NCBI GenBank assembly: GCA_014773175.1
Contig: VXCM01002118.1
Location: 1-64,000, forward strand
Direction: 5' to 3'
From: Lucifuga dentata
Taxonomy: Eukaryota > Chordata > Actinopteri > Ophidiiformes > Bythitidae
DNA: 64,000 nucleotides
Shown here in pieces: positions 13,640 through 26,394 of the stretch. Position 1 is the stretch's first letter. The number at the start of each line of letters is the position of its first letter. The notes beneath the pieces were generated by a model. The model made no database searches. It saw only the letters and a list, made by a program, of their open reading frames with translations, and was not told where the DNA came from. The translations under genes and the position numbers were made by a program.

Positions 13640-14590
13640 CACATTGCAATCGGAAATCCTGTTTGTGATCTTCATGGACAGGATTCCAAGGTGCAGTCAG
13701 GGATCGGAGGGTGTCCAGTTCGGTGACCTTTTTGCAGATGATGTGGTTCTGTTGGCTTCATCAGACGGTGACCTTCGACACACACTGGGTAGGTTTGAGG
13801 CCGAGTGTGAAGCGACTGGGATGAGAATCAGCACCTCCAAGTCTGAGACCATGGTGCTCTGCCGGAAAAAGGTGGACTGTTCCCTCCAGGTTAAAGGGGA
13901 GTCACTACCCCAGATGGAGGATTTTAAGTATCTCAGGGTCTTGTTCACGAGTGAGGGTAGGATGGAGCATGAGATTGATAGATGGATTGNAGTATCTCAG
14001 GGTCTTGTTCACGAGTGAGGGTAGGATGGAGCATGAGATTGATAGATGGATTGGTGTGGTGTCCGAGGTCCTATGGACGCTGTACTGGACCGTCATGGTG
14101 AAGAGGGAGCTGAGCCAGCAGGTGAGGTTCTCAATTTACCAATCAATCTATCAATCCTATCCTCACCTAAGGTCACGAGCCTTACATAGTGACTGAAAGG
14201 ACAAGATCATGGATACAAATGGTGGAAATGAGGTTCCTGTGTATGGTGTCTGGGCTCACTCTCAGGGACAGGGTGAGAAGTTCGGACATTTGGGAGGGAC
14301 TCAGAGTAGAGCTGCTGCTCCTCCGCATCCAAAGGAGTCAGTTGAGGTGGTTCGGGCACCTACTAAGGACGCTCCCTGGTCGTCTCCCTGAGGAGGTCTT
14401 CCAGGCACGTCCAACTGGGAAGAGTCCCCGGGGAAGACCCAGGACACGCTGGAGGCTGACTTGGGAACACCTCGGAATCCCCCAGGAGGAGATGGGGGGC
14501 CTGGCTGGGGACAGGGAAGTGTGGGCTGGGCTGCTTAGTCTGCTGCCACCGTGACCCAGACTCGGATAAGCGGAGGATAATGGAATGGAC
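13640..14590 (+). pseudogene. broken non-LTR retrotransposon reverse transcriptase (3' part)
   Basis: The + strand encodes, in shifting frames, the second half of a LINE reverse transcriptase. LFVIFMDRIPR is followed by the catalytic-type motif FADDVVLLAS near 13,732-13,761, then MRISTSKSETMVLCRKK, FKYLRVLFTSEGRMEHEID, and the C-terminal QLRWFGHLLRTLPGRLPEE and GRPRTRW motifs, ending LSLLPP* at about 14,552. Frame changes around 13,990-14,200 and one assembly duplication break the frame. The A-rich 3' tail after GGATAAGCGGAGGATAATGG is typical of such copies. The element is 5'-truncated and inactive. I did not assign a clade. Confidence 0.85.
13927..14053. other. 63-bp duplication around a single N inside the LINE
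   Basis: Positions 13,927-13,989 repeat at 13,991-14,053 with N at 13,990. Removing one copy makes the reverse-transcriptase match contiguous there, so this is an assembly artefact and not part of the element. Confidence 0.85.
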
Positions 14591-17500
14591 TGCGATCAGA
14601 AGTCAGTCAAAACTAGTCAGGAATAACTGCATCTGCATCATTTGTTGAAAAGTTTTAAACACCCAGCTTCATCCTCCCATCTCTGCTCATTCTTGTTAAT
14701 AAAGTTATTTTGAATCAGCGCTTGGCTCAAGGATGTAGCAAAGGGTCATTGATATACCTAGCTACAGATTTCTTAAAAAACAAGTTGAATTTCCAACCTT
14801 TAGCACTGAAAATGGCCACAATTGCGTTTGTTGAAGCAGACACATTTATGCACAAGCTGTAATGAAAGAACACTTGTACAACCCGAGGTTCGACGCGTTA
14901 CAGCGTCAAAGTCTGTGTGGCTGCAGCTACTTCAGCTAACTGGCCCTGACAGTTTTACGCAGCACGGATTGTGGCTTTCGATAATCCCTGCGACGTAATG
15001 TATGCAATCTCATCATGCATATTACACATGTGGAGTTACGCAACATACAATCAGCATAATCTGACCCGGCTTTGACATGGGTATGTATTTTCACGCACAC
15101 ACACAAACGCACACGCACCCTCTTTGCTCTTCCCAAGCACAAGTCATATTGCAGATGTTCATATCCCGTGTGTGTGTGATGTTTGATGTTGAGAGGTACT
15201 GGCAGTATGGTGCTCAGACTTCGGTCGCTTTGCTAATGCCACACACAGAGTATAGCAGAGGCCCTGAGGGATGGACACACATACACAAGCGCGCACACAC
15301 ACATGCACACACACTTATGCATAAATAAATGAATACGAACATTGAGAGTGAACATTTAAACATTCACAAACCATACTGTTCTGCACGTTTGTTGACTCAT
15401 ATAGAATTCTTTCTTGCTACAATGACTTGGTGACACACACACACACTTACACACACACTTACACACACACTCACACACACACACGAGCGCATGCAATTGG
15501 AGCTAACATGGAAACACATAGGTTTATACATAACACATGAAGTTTATACACACTCTCTCTCTCCATACACATACACACACACACACATGCGCACACAAAC
15601 ACACACACACACACACATTATGCTAGTATCCTGAGGGGATCTCAGCGTTTGCTTTGCATTCATCATCGGTTTCTTCACACCTCCACTTAATGCCTCTCTC
15701 CATTTTAATGTCATGGCCATTTGCTGTAGTTGAGACTTTTACTCAGATGACTTACAATCAAAACTACAAATTGGAAAAAAAAAAACCCATCAAGATTCAA
15801 GGAGACAAACTATCACTTCATGAATAAAGTGTTACAACCTGGACATGATGTCAAGTTGACTTAGAAATAAATCTTGTGGAATAAGGTAAGATTTGTGAAT
15901 GAATATGACTGTCTGGTTAAAAAAATAAATAAATGTAAAGCCAGTAGACACGCTGCAGGATTCTTCACCTGATTTTTGTCGTCTAGAGTGAATTGATAAT
16001 CATTTAGCCTGATCGTGATTAAGAATCTTAACACCACCTCAGGATGGTAAAAGATTTGACTTTAATTTTAAGGTCAGAGCGACAGCTCAGTCTTTATTGT
16101 AAATCAGACAGACAGCCAGTGAAGCTAGCGCATTTAACTTTTTTAGGATGTGTATTTTATATGTACATAAAAGTATATTTTTTTTAATTAAAAAGCTTTT
16201 ATTGTTTGTGCTCTTCACTTTTTTTTGTCGCACAGCTAGTTTTGCCACAGATGTACATTTACAAGAATGTGAAAAAAGTTTGTTCTATTCTCAGTATGTT
16301 TTGGTGGAAGTCCTCCCACACTGTAAGGGAATTTCCTGTCATCGTCGCCTCAAAATAACTACTAATGAATGAAAATAATCCTTGCTATGACTTTTGCTCA
16401 AGCCACATCTTCCTCCAAACTCAGCATCTTATCGCTTCTATGGCTGCAAAAACTGCAGCGTAACAAAGATGCTTCCACTGACACTCCATGATTGTTAATA
16501 TGCTCTTGGTTTCTGCTTCTGCCTAATGTTAATTATGTTTTTCTGCAAAATTGTGCAGGAGCATCACAGCTATTGTGAATTCATATTTATTGCTACAGCA
16601 TCCAATTCATTTAATCCGTCGCTGCCCTGAGATGCAGTTTCCTTCCATTTTGATCTCTCTGATATCTCCTCCAACTCTCTCACTTTCCCCACATCTTTGT
16701 GAAGAAATAAGTGCATTTACAAGTCTGTTGGCTCCACATTCATAAAGAGTTGGCACTCCTCTCACTCTGTCTCACTCTGTCTCACTCTGTCTCACTCTGT
16801 CGTCCTTCCATTTCTTTAATTTCAAAAATAAATACCCTGCGGCGAGGAGAAATTACTGCTCCTTCGCTGTGACTGCCAAGAGGTGTATCACAGTGTGTGT
16901 GTGTGTGTTTGTGCACGCCTGTGAGCGATGCCAAGAAGCAGTACAGTCTGATAACACAGCAGATGGATAACACGAGTGCGTTTGATTTGTTTGTGTTGAG
17001 GAAATGAGACAGACGGAGCCATGGTAAAACTGATGAAGTTAAATGGAAGTGAGGCATTCATTAGCTCATTGCCTTCCTGAATGATAAACTCCCAGATACC
17101 CCTTCTGATTTCACCAAATGATGGGGGGAGCAGTGTGTGTGTTTGAGAGACAGAAAGACAGCAAAGCCAGACATGTGCATTGAGTGTGTATTAAAGAGGA
17201 CAACACAGAGAGACAGAGGAAATAGCATGACATCAGAGTGCATTATGGGTATTTAGGAGAGCCTGTCTTCTGCTCCTGCCTCATTTATTTTTTATTGCTT
17301 TTCCATCTATTACTCTTTCGCTCATCACCATCATCTCTTCTTTAATCCAATCAGAAATTCACCAGACATGACAATCCTTCTTCCACCCTTCTGAACTAAA
17401 AGGGACGACGAAACACACAAACACACGCACACACACACAAACCAACTGCACAGTCCAATGAAGCTGATGCTTGCAAGATTTTACAGTCACACGTGAACAC

Positions 17501-17706
17501 AGACACACACATTGCATGAAGAAATACTCTGCAGTCATGCATGCAATGTGTGTGGACAGCCTGTGGTGTGTGTGTGTTTGTGTGTGTTTGTGTATGTGTG
17601 TGTGTGTGTGGACTCAGATTACATAAACCAGGTTTGGATCTGCACTGCTGTGACAGATTACACACAAATGGATAGAAGAGTAGGTTCAGCAAGAGAAGTG
17701 AGAAAC

Positions 17707-17761
17707 AATCTGCTAGAATAGAATAGAATAGAATAGAATAGAATAGAATAGAATAGAATAG
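17707..17761. repeat. (GAATA)n pentanucleotide microsatellite
   Basis: About eleven uninterrupted GAATA units lie just before a GATC-containing flank. Confidence 0.9.
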
Positions 17762-17850
17762 ATCTTTCCTCAAATAAGATGGGGAGTTAATGGATAGAAC
17801 AAGCTGAGAACTCTAATTAGTGACAAGAATGGTGGCAGCTGGGAAGGAAG

Positions 17851-17857
<7 letters not shown>

Positions 17858-17914
<57 letters not shown>

Positions 17915-18087
17915 NNNNNNNNNNNNNNNNNNNNNNNNNNNNNNNNNNNNNNNNNNNNNNNNNNNNNNNNNNNNNNNNNNNNNNNNNNNNNNNNNNNNNN
18001 NNNNNNNNNNNNNNNNNNNNNNNNNNNNNNNNNNNNNNNNNNNNNNNNNNNNNNNNNNNNNNNNNNNNNNNNNNNNNTGTCCAAAGA

Positions 18088-18134
<47 letters not shown>
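17858..18134. other. 163-base N gap bounded by (GA)n arrays
   Basis: Ns run from 17,915 to 18,077. (GA)n lies on both sides (17,858-17,914 and about 18,090-18,133), so the gap probably reflects a long GA microsatellite that was not assembled through. Frames drawn across it are meaningless. Confidence 0.9.
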
Positions 18135-18137
<3 letters not shown>

Positions 18138-20030
18138 CACAAAGGGATGATGTGTAGAGAGAGAGTGATAGCAGTGAACTTGATGACAAGATAGGCAGTG
18201 ATCAGTGATTGAGCAGAAAGATGGAGGCCATTTCTCTCTAGATTTTATGATTCCTGTATATTGTAATGTGTTTTATACTGAACTGGAAATATTTATTTTA
18301 ATGCCAAAGAGAACAGAGGTAGAGATAAGAGAGAGAGAAAAAGAAGAGAAGGCGGTAGAGAGAACAAAAACCGTCATCCAAATTAAAGGAAGCTTGTGCA
18401 GAAACACGTGGTTCATATGGAAAGAACAGATCTTCTTCACCTTCTTCCTTTTCTGTTCAGCCCCATCCATTCAGCTTTATGAAATATGAAAGTCATTTCC
18501 TTCTTGATCTGAGCCCATTTTCACAGTTGACCGGACAAATGCAGAATTCTGGATTTCACACATCACGTCCCATTCATGAATTCAAAGAAGCGGATTGTGT
18601 TGTTTTTTTTTTTTTCTTCGGCAGGGAAAAATTAATCAGATAAGCAGTGAGAACACACGTGTGGCAGGATGGATTCTACCTTTCTGGATCTTTCCGAAAT
18701 CCCAGCTACCTCAGTCGCTTTTCTCCAATTAGCACAGTCTCGTTCCGCCAAGCAGCAAGCCATCCTTGAAATGTAATTTAAAGCAGCAACAGCATCGGCG
18801 ACAACAATAACACCGACTCCGGGACAGTCTGCCCTGAGAATCATCACATTCATTATACACATCACACACACATACACAGACAGGAAAAAGTCAGACTCCC
18901 AGACATCGTTCTTATGTCTAACTCAGACGCCGTGTGTTATGTGTTGAGGTTATTCCTAATATAAAACGCTCTTCTACCTCGGTGCTTTCTATTCTTAGCA
19001 GCAGCAGCAGGACGAGCCGCTCTGCATATCAATGCCCGGCTCATCCTCAAACATCATCTGGTGGGACGACAGTGACGACAGCGTGTTTGTGACTGTCAAT
19101 CTTTGCCTTGTTTACGTGTACATGTCTGAATTTTGGAGTATTTATGCACATATCTGTATTTTTCTGCATTAGATGATGAGATAGCAACAATACAAGCACC
19201 TCAAACCAAGGTCAGGAAGATGAGAGTGCAGCAGCAGCAGCAGTCATCTGGGATCATAGTGGAACTTTCAGGATCAATGAGATAATCCGTTCAAGGGGCC
19301 CTGACAACTGGTCCTCTTTAACTAAGCCTGCATAGAAATCATCAACCAGCTTAACTATGTGTGTTTTTCTACCCACATCACACAAATGCATAACATGCAT
19401 GACTGGGGACATGCGATGGGATTGTAAAACTCATATTCCATCCTGGTTACATAATTGGCTTAAATCCAGCAAAATGTCTGCCAATAATTTTGGGAAGTAC
19501 GGGAAGAGTCATTAAATCACTGTTAAAATAAACATGTTTGACATTTAGACGAGTGTAAGGATAAAAAAAAAAAAATCTTACGATGTGATGCATTTAAATC
19601 TGTGATGTAACATTCTGGGAATTATTTTGGTATTAATTGCTGTAGCTTATTCTGGTACAACAACTTTCCCACAATGCCCTTCAATAATCCTCAGAGAAGG
19701 AGCATGGAAGCACTCACAAACACAGTATACTGCGATTTATGTCTGGTTAATGCAGGACAGTCACACCCTTTACTCAAATCCACACATGCATTGTATCCTG
19801 GTCTATGAAAAATGTGTCTCAGCCTCTGTGATGGATTGCCCCTTGGCTGACTGATGAGCATTACTGCAAAATGGTTCATCTACAAATAATGTTATCTACA
19901 ACTGCCACTTGGCCGTAGGAATATATAAAAATACACAAACTGAACTACAAAACAGACCCAGGAATGTAACATGCAAAGCCAAACACTATTTCATAACAAT
20001 ATCTGAAGAGCTTTTGGGTTGGTTTTCCCA

Positions 20031-20640
20031 TTAAAGGACCATACTGGCCATTTTGCATGTTCGAGCAGAATGTATTCAATTTTCAGCTCAAACTATGTTA
20101 CTGACAATCATTTCCTAAAGGATAAAACCGTATTTTAGCTTTCCTGATATTTTGCAAAATCTCTTAATCTTTCAAAATCAAATATTCAAGTGATACGCCA
20201 CCTTAAAAATCGATGTCTCGCCTGCTAATAGTTATGCAGCCTTATGAAGTCAGAGTCATTTAAATTTTTCAATAAACACAGGTCTTCTTTTAGAACTATA
20301 TTACCCGGTGGAGACATACATTCACTCCATGCTTTTTATTAAACTCTAAAATTACGTAACCTCTAAAAAAAAAAAAAAAAANAAAAAAAAAAAAAAAATA
20401 GCTGAATACATGTCTTGTTCATGTTGATGGATTACCTATCCCAAGAATGTTTCAAGTATCAACGTGTTGATTTTAATATCGTACCAGAATGAACTGAAAC
20501 CAATGGCGGTCTGGAAGGTAGGAAATTTTTTTTAAATTCACCATTCTAGTAGTATGCTTTGAGAAATTGTCAGTAACGTAACATATGAAAATTGAATATA
20601 TTAGGCTAAAACATGCAAATTGGCTGGTACAGTCCTTTAA
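20031..20640 (+). mobile_element. long-TIR TTAA MITE, copy 2
   Basis: It begins TTAAAGGACCATACTGG and ends GGTACAGTCCTTTAA. It is in the same orientation as copy 1 and carries the family core (GGATAAAACCGTATTTTAGC, ATGGATTACCTATCCCAAG). The internal poly-A contains N at about 20,382. Confidence 0.9.
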
Positions 20641-21514
20641 GACCCCTTCTTAAGGTTAAGCATGTATCCTGCAGGCTAAGGATCCAATCTCACCAAAACC
20701 TCACTGCTTCTGCTCTGAAACCTGTCAGACTTCCTGCTGAGAGACACGAAAAGTTGAGATTGTGTGTTGTCTTGTTAAAACAATGCAGAAAATCTGGAAT
20801 GTTATGGTTTTCAGAATCCCACAATGTTAGAAACAGCAATCTTTATGGCAGAGCTCTCTACTGAATTTCATTAATGATTTGTCTAATCAAATTCTAAACC
20901 ACTTTTCACCCACTCAAATCAGGTAGTTTCAAGCCACTTAGTGACAGAAAGCTAATTCCTGTTGAAAGGCAATAGGTCTGCAAGATCCTGCTGTCTGCTC
21001 AATCATCAAGCTCCCTGAATTGGCCGATATGAGAACTAAGCAAAATGGTGTACGCCTCATTCAGTGCTCCAGGCAATTAATCATTCAACTCACTTCATGA
21101 TTTGCCGGCTTTCCACTGAAGGACTAAGTGGGGTATACACGGGTAATGGTCAAACCAGCTGCTGCCTGGCTTGGATATCACACCATTTGGTTATAAACAT
21201 GTCAAATGAATCCATGAAGTGATGCTTTGGGAGTGAATGGAAAGCGACACTATTCATCTGTATTGATCTTTTAACTCAGAGATGCTGAATTCCATGTGCC
21301 AGATCTCAGTGAAAATGATTATTGATTTTTTCAGAGTAGTTAAAATCCTGAAAGACCCTGAAACAATTTATGACTTCACTCTTAGAAAAGGCTTTTCCAA
21401 CAGCCTCCTGCTAAATTTCCCACTTTCATAATTGACTGCATCATGAGCAGTCAATACTCCAAATGTCCACCAGCCGTCACTGCTGAGGTTCCCACCTCTG
21501 CATGGTAACCTGAC

Positions 21515-21549
<35 letters not shown>

Positions 21550-22575
21550 ACCTGCTGCAAGTATATAAATCAGCCTGTTTCATTTCCTCTCTGCCAGGTC
21601 ATCTTTGAAGCTGTGATCAAGTTTTCCAGCAAATCCTCTGCCTGCCTGTCTGCAGAACCCAACCTTCACCTGCTCTTTTGTTTTCTGATTACAAGCCTCC
21701 CCCTGCCCTGTCTGCTATCCAGTCTCAGAACTTAAGCATGCCCGTCTTGACCGCTTACTACTTGCCTGCCTTTTGCGGATTTCCTCATCTGCCTATTGTC
21801 TGGTTGCTGTTAAATACCTGCTCCTTGTTTACTGATAGCTGTCTCCTCCTTTGGATTTGCTCACTATTCCCTGTCTACATCTTTACCTGTTCTGTCATTA
21901 TTTTAACTTTTACCTCTCCCTGAGTCTGCTTTTGGGTCAAGTTTCTGAATCGCTGCAGTATAGCATGAATATCAAATTAAATCACTTTAACTGCCTCTCC
22001 TGGCTGTGCAATTTTGGCCTCGGTCTTACTCCCTGCAGACTCTCTAACAGCAGGTGTTTAGGTGTCAATATGCTTTGTGAGGTTTGGGCAGAGACAGGTG
22101 GAACATCGGGCTCCTTCCATGATGTCAAGCAGTGCATAAAATAAATCCAGTTAGGCCAATGACTTTGTGTCGCAGCCAGAGAATCGATGAACACTATGAT
22201 ATATCACTGCCCTCACATTCTATTGTTATATTGACTTAATTAATCAACCTGTGGGCAGAAGGTTGCGCTGCAGAAAGGTTCCCCAAATTATGAAGATTAA
22301 AGCAGTAGTCTAAACAGCTGAATGAGATGGAGTGGACTCTCTAAATCTGGCATCAAAATAAACTGATTAAAAAGTTGTTGGTGAGTAGTTGAAAATGTTA
22401 AAACTTTAATGAAGCCCACAGGGGAGCTGCGTAAGAAATATCCTGCAAAATTCAATATCCTAAGTACAATTTGAAAGAATTAATAATGCCACCGTCACCA
22501 GAAGCTGATTTATCCTCACAAATATAATCATAAAGTAACTATTTATACAGTGTTTATGATTAAGATTTAAATGTT
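20641..22575. other. gene-free interval
   Basis: No exon-like signal beyond chance was seen. A (T)n run lies at about 21,518-21,544. Confidence 0.5.
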
Positions 22576-22765
22576 GTTAAGGCAGAGGTAAAAGTAACAA
22601 AGTACATTTACTAAAATACTATAGTTAGGTACATTTTGAGGTACTTGAGTGTTTCCATTTTGTGCTATTTTCCAGAGTACATTTTACTGCTGATTTTTTT
22701 TTTTTTAATGCACATCTACTTTTAATTGAGTATTTTTCTGTTGTATTACTGTTTTTTTTCTCTCA
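22576..22765. repeat. common teleost dispersed repeat (AAGTAC/GTACTT-rich)
   Basis: AAAGTAACAAAGTACATTTA, GAGGTACTTGAGTGTTTCC and GAGTACATTTTACTGC match the pattern of a very common short fish repeat built of AAGTAC/GTACTT motifs. It is degraded and has a poly-T interruption. Confidence 0.5.
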
Positions 22766-22805
22766 ACAAACAACTACCTCTAAATTATCAAAGAAAATGA
22801 AAAAT

Positions 22806-23426
22806 TAATGGACCATATCGACCATTTTGCATGTTTGAGCCTAATATATTCAATTTTCATACATGTAACGTTACTGACAATCATTTCTCAAAGCATACTA
22901 CTGGAATGGTGAATTAAAAATGTTTTTCCTACCTTCCAGACCGCCAGTGGTTTCAGTTAATTCTGGTATGCTAATAAAATCAACTTGTTGATACTTGAAA
23001 CATTCTTGGGATAGGTAATCCATCATCGCCAACAAANGCTAATAAAATCAACTTGTTGATACTTGAAACATTCTTGGGATAGGTAATCCATCATCGCCAA
23101 CAAAACGTGTATTCAGGGTTTTTTTTTAGAAGTTATGTAATTTTACCATTTAAGCACAATAAAAACTCTCCACCGGGGAATATAGTCCCAAAAGAAGACC
23201 TGCATTTATGGAAAAATTTAAATGACTGATTTCATAAGGCTGCGTAACCATTAGCAGGTTACCATTTTAAGGTGGGTGTATCACAGATTTTGAAAGATTA
23301 AGAGATTTTGCAAAATATCAGGATAGCTTAAACACGGTTTTATCCTTTGGGAAATTATTGTCAGTAATGTAACATATATGAAAATTTAATATATTAGGCT
23401 CAAAAATGGCCGGTATGGTCCTTTAA
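22806..23426 (-). mobile_element. long-TIR TTAA MITE, copy 3 (inverted)
   Basis: It starts TTAATGGACCATATCGACC and ends GGTATGGTCCTTTAA. The internal order is the reverse of copies 1 and 2 (the CATACTACTGGAATGGTG block comes first), so this copy is inserted in the opposite orientation. It contains a 67-bp assembly duplication around N at 23,037. Confidence 0.9.
22970..23104. other. 67-bp duplication around a single N (assembly join)
   Basis: Positions 22,970-23,036 are repeated at 23,038-23,104 inside MITE copy 3. Confidence 0.85.
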
Positions 23427-24750
23427 CGAGTACAAATAGTTTTGTCAATCTTACATTCTCAAATATTTCTTGGCACTTTCATAACATTTTAGATGCTCTT
23501 AACAACAGGAGTCATTCTCATTCTATCTTCTTCACTTTTGATTTCCTTTCATTGGAAACATGATCTTCCTCCTGCCACATCACTCAGGATACGAGGCATC
23601 TATCTCCAGGCCTGACAACCCCCAGCTGAGACCACTGCCAGCGTCTAACACACATACACAGGAGAAAAGAGGATTACGACTGTGGGGACTTTCCTGCTCC
23701 TGTGGGCCACAGGCCAGGCGGGATCCCAAGATTCAGCAACAACAACACTGGTACAAGGCCAGTAACCAGAGCCCTGTTGCCAGAGAAATGCATAACCAGA
23801 TTAACATGGACAAGAATAGGTAGGATGTCTTCTTTATGTCATTAATGGATTAGTTGCAGAGACGGAGAATGTCTCAGATTTAAGGAGACGGCATATACAT
23901 ACCCACACAAACACAAACCACATATATAACAGGCAAATTATAAGTGTGACATTGAACTTTCCAAATCGCTGTCAATATTGACATTTTGTGGATTTATCCT
24001 CTCTAAAAATGTATCACGCTTTTCAGTCAGACAACTCACTGAGGAAAAAACAGGATCGAACTGGACAAGTGCAAGAAAATCAACATGGGTGGTAGAAGCT
24101 AAGCAAGGCCGCTATGATGGAAAGATTCTATTGCTGTATCAAAGTTCATGAAGAGGCCTCTCCTTTTCAAGTAACAAATCCACTCTTCCTCATTAAAAAA
24201 AAACAAAAAAACAAAAAAAAAAAAACCCCACTCGGGATAATCAGCAGAGCTGCTCCACCTTGTCTCAAAATGCTGTTTCTTTCTCATAGCCCATAAAACA
24301 AGACAACTGTTTTAACAGCTTAACTCATGGAGGTGCCCGGTTGATTTCTTTCTTTAATTATTTAGGAGTGTCTTGCTGGCAGGAAACAGCAAAGTAGATT
24401 TAGATCCTTAATTATTTGTTTTTGTTGCTTTGCCAGTCTGCAGCATCCAAAGTGTTGCCTCATGTATCACCACCCTGTGGACATGGCCCACATGGCCTTT
24501 GCAGTCAGTAAATGTCCACTGGATAATCAACTAGATGGAAAAAAAAATATAGCTCCAAAGCTGTTTATGCATCATTTAAGCTTAAAACAAAAGTATAGCT
24601 ATTGTTGTGGCTGATGTAAGCTGGAAAATAATATGAGATATGCAAATTAATTAATAGCCTATATTTCTTTCAACAGCTTGGGACCCTGAATTATTGAGTG
24701 GGCAACATGTCTTTGGGTTAATTATTTATCACTATTGACGAAGTTATTAT
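23427..24750. other. no recognised gene
   Basis: The interval 23,560-23,820 is a GC-richer open stretch that ends in a donor-like AAGAATAG|GTAGG, but its translation matches no family I know. The remainder is AT-rich with A-tracts at about 24,198-24,225. Confidence 0.4.
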
Positions 24751-25172
24751 CCTTTTTGCCATTATCATGATGCCGTCTCTAAATATTAGCCAGCCAGCAA
24801 TCACCATCATCATCATCATGCTTCTATTGCCAACATTACATTGTCATTATCATGCTGTCATACCTAAACATTAGTTCAGACATCATCATCTTCATCATCG
24901 CTATCATCATCATCATATTACCATACACAAAAACATTATCTCTGTCATCCTTTCTACATCATCATCATCATAATTACCACCACTACCACCACCACATAAT
25001 CATCATCATCATCCTCATCCTCACCACCATAATCACCAAGATCGTGGTTATGCATACAAAAAAAATCATCATAGCATCATAACAATCACAATGATGATGG
25101 AATAATTTCTCAAAGAAGTGCTGTAAAATGCACATCAATTTCCCCATCATCATTATCATCATCATCATCATC
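24751..25172. repeat. CAT/ATC trinucleotide-rich tract
   Basis: Imperfect ATC/ATT/ACC triplets dominate the + strand. They give spurious poly-H/I frames on one strand and poly-M frames on the other. Confidence 0.8.
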
Positions 25173-25399
25173 ATCACCGTTGATCCCGCCTCAGCATTCT
25201 CGTCAAAATCAAAGGAAGGGAATGCTCTCTGTGTGTGTTCTCCATCCACTCTGTGACTACCCTGTGCTTCTCCCGTTATTTGTGTGTACCCTGACCGGGA
25301 GTGCATCCGTGTTAGTCCCAGTATATTCACCATCCCGCACACTAATGTTACCCTTTTTCACGGACCACCAGTTATTGCTCCGCAGCCCACCCGGTGAAA

Positions 25400-26156
25400 T
25401 GCCACTCACCGTATCCCCCCTGGTGTAAATCCCGGTGACAGCCCCGCTCCGCTCAGCCGGTGCCGGTCAAGATTCGTTTACGCACAAATGCCTTTTCTCA
25501 TTACTGGAGAATGTGCGCCGAATAGACGCTTAATTGAAGCGTTACTGGATGTGTGCCGGTCTCACGGGCAGGGCAGGGGTCTGCGCTGCTGCACACACCT
25601 GAGACCCCTGGTCATAGCAGCCCGGTGTCCGGTAGACTGCTCTGCGGTCTCTCCCTACAGGCTACCATCAGTTTCAGCAGCAACCTTTAATTCCTTTTCC
25701 TCTCTTTTTCTTCCGGTCTACAGCTTCTCCGGTAAATTTCGCTCTGACAGGTCTTGTGCCCCGTATTTACGCACGCATGCACCGTATTGCGCAAACTATA
25801 CCACCGGCTGCAAGTACCGAAACTGTTGCAGCTTACGCGAAACATTTCTGACTTCCAGGAGACACCGACAGTCTGTCACGGTTCAAACATCAGCAAACAC
25901 AATAACCACATACAATTAATAACGATAACAATAATAATACACACCTTTTTGGTGTCTTTTCACCGGGTCGGTTCTCTGGAAGAAGCCTAAGTCGGGATCC
26001 GTTCATTCATTCATTCACTCATCCCTCTATCCGTTCATGCTCCCTCCGTTCCTTCGCTCATTCAGTGGATGAATAAGCGGATGTTCTCCGAAGCGGCAGC
26101 AAGCGGCGGAGGCAGAGCACGCGCTTTTCTCTCGTTTACACACGTGCGCGCGCTTT

Positions 26157-26160
<4 letters not shown>
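25400..26160. promoter_or_regulatory. CpG-rich promoter-like island, possible 5' exon
   Basis: CpG dinucleotides are frequent here (for example CGTATTTACGCACGCATGC near 25,764 and CACGTGCGCGCGC near 26,140), unlike the CpG-poor surroundings. On the minus strand a strong donor-like sequence, GGATACG|GTGAGTGG, would end an exon at about 25,410, which suggests a non-coding first exon transcribed leftward from near 26,000-26,150. The + strand has a 143-codon frame starting at 25,488 that I do not recognise. No downstream coding exon was found on either strand, so the gene and its direction are unproven. A (CT)n tract follows at 26,161-26,196. Confidence 0.4.
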
Positions 26161-26200
<40 letters not shown>

Positions 26201-26257
26201 CAGAGGAGAAAAAAGAGAAAGAGAAAAGAAAGAATGGAATTAAGATTCTAAACTAAG

Positions 26258-26394
26258 AAGAGAAGAGAAGAGAAGAGAAGAGAAGAGAAGAGAAGAGAAG
26301 GTATATGACAGGTCAAAGGTCAATGTCNAGAAGAGAAGAGAAGAGAAGAGAAGAGAAGAGAAGAGAAGGTATATGACAGGTCAAAGGTCAATGT
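26258..26394. repeat. (AGAAG)n tract duplicated around a single N
   Basis: AGAAG pentamer repeats followed by GTATATGACAGGTCAAAGG occur twice, separated by N at 26,328. The array is genuine; the duplication is probably an assembly join. Confidence 0.8.

Larger units (their letters stand above)
14600..20030. other. gene-free stretch with microsatellites and a sequence gap
   Basis: No exon is supported. It contains (CA)n clusters at 15,435-15,484 and 15,570-15,617, four copies of the 10-mer TCTCACTCTG at about 16,758-16,800, and a (GAATA)n array at 17,707-17,761. The GC-richer part near 18,990-19,080 has an acceptor-like TTCTATTCTTAG followed by an open frame (DEPLCISMPGSSSNIIWWDD), but I recognise no protein. 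Confidence 0.5.

Noticed and set aside
18997..19170. Open frame after an acceptor-like site (QQQQDEPLCISMPGSSSN...)
   Set aside because: No family is recognised, no partner exon was found, and it drifts into AT-rich sequence before the stop.
23560..23823. 87-codon + frame ending at a donor-like AATAG|GTAGG
   Set aside because: The translation is unrecognised and alternative frames look equally plausible; there is no neighbouring exon.
25488..25919. 143-codon + strand frame in the CpG-rich island
   Set aside because: No recognisable domain; frames stay open by chance in GC-rich promoter DNA, and splice signals favour the other strand.
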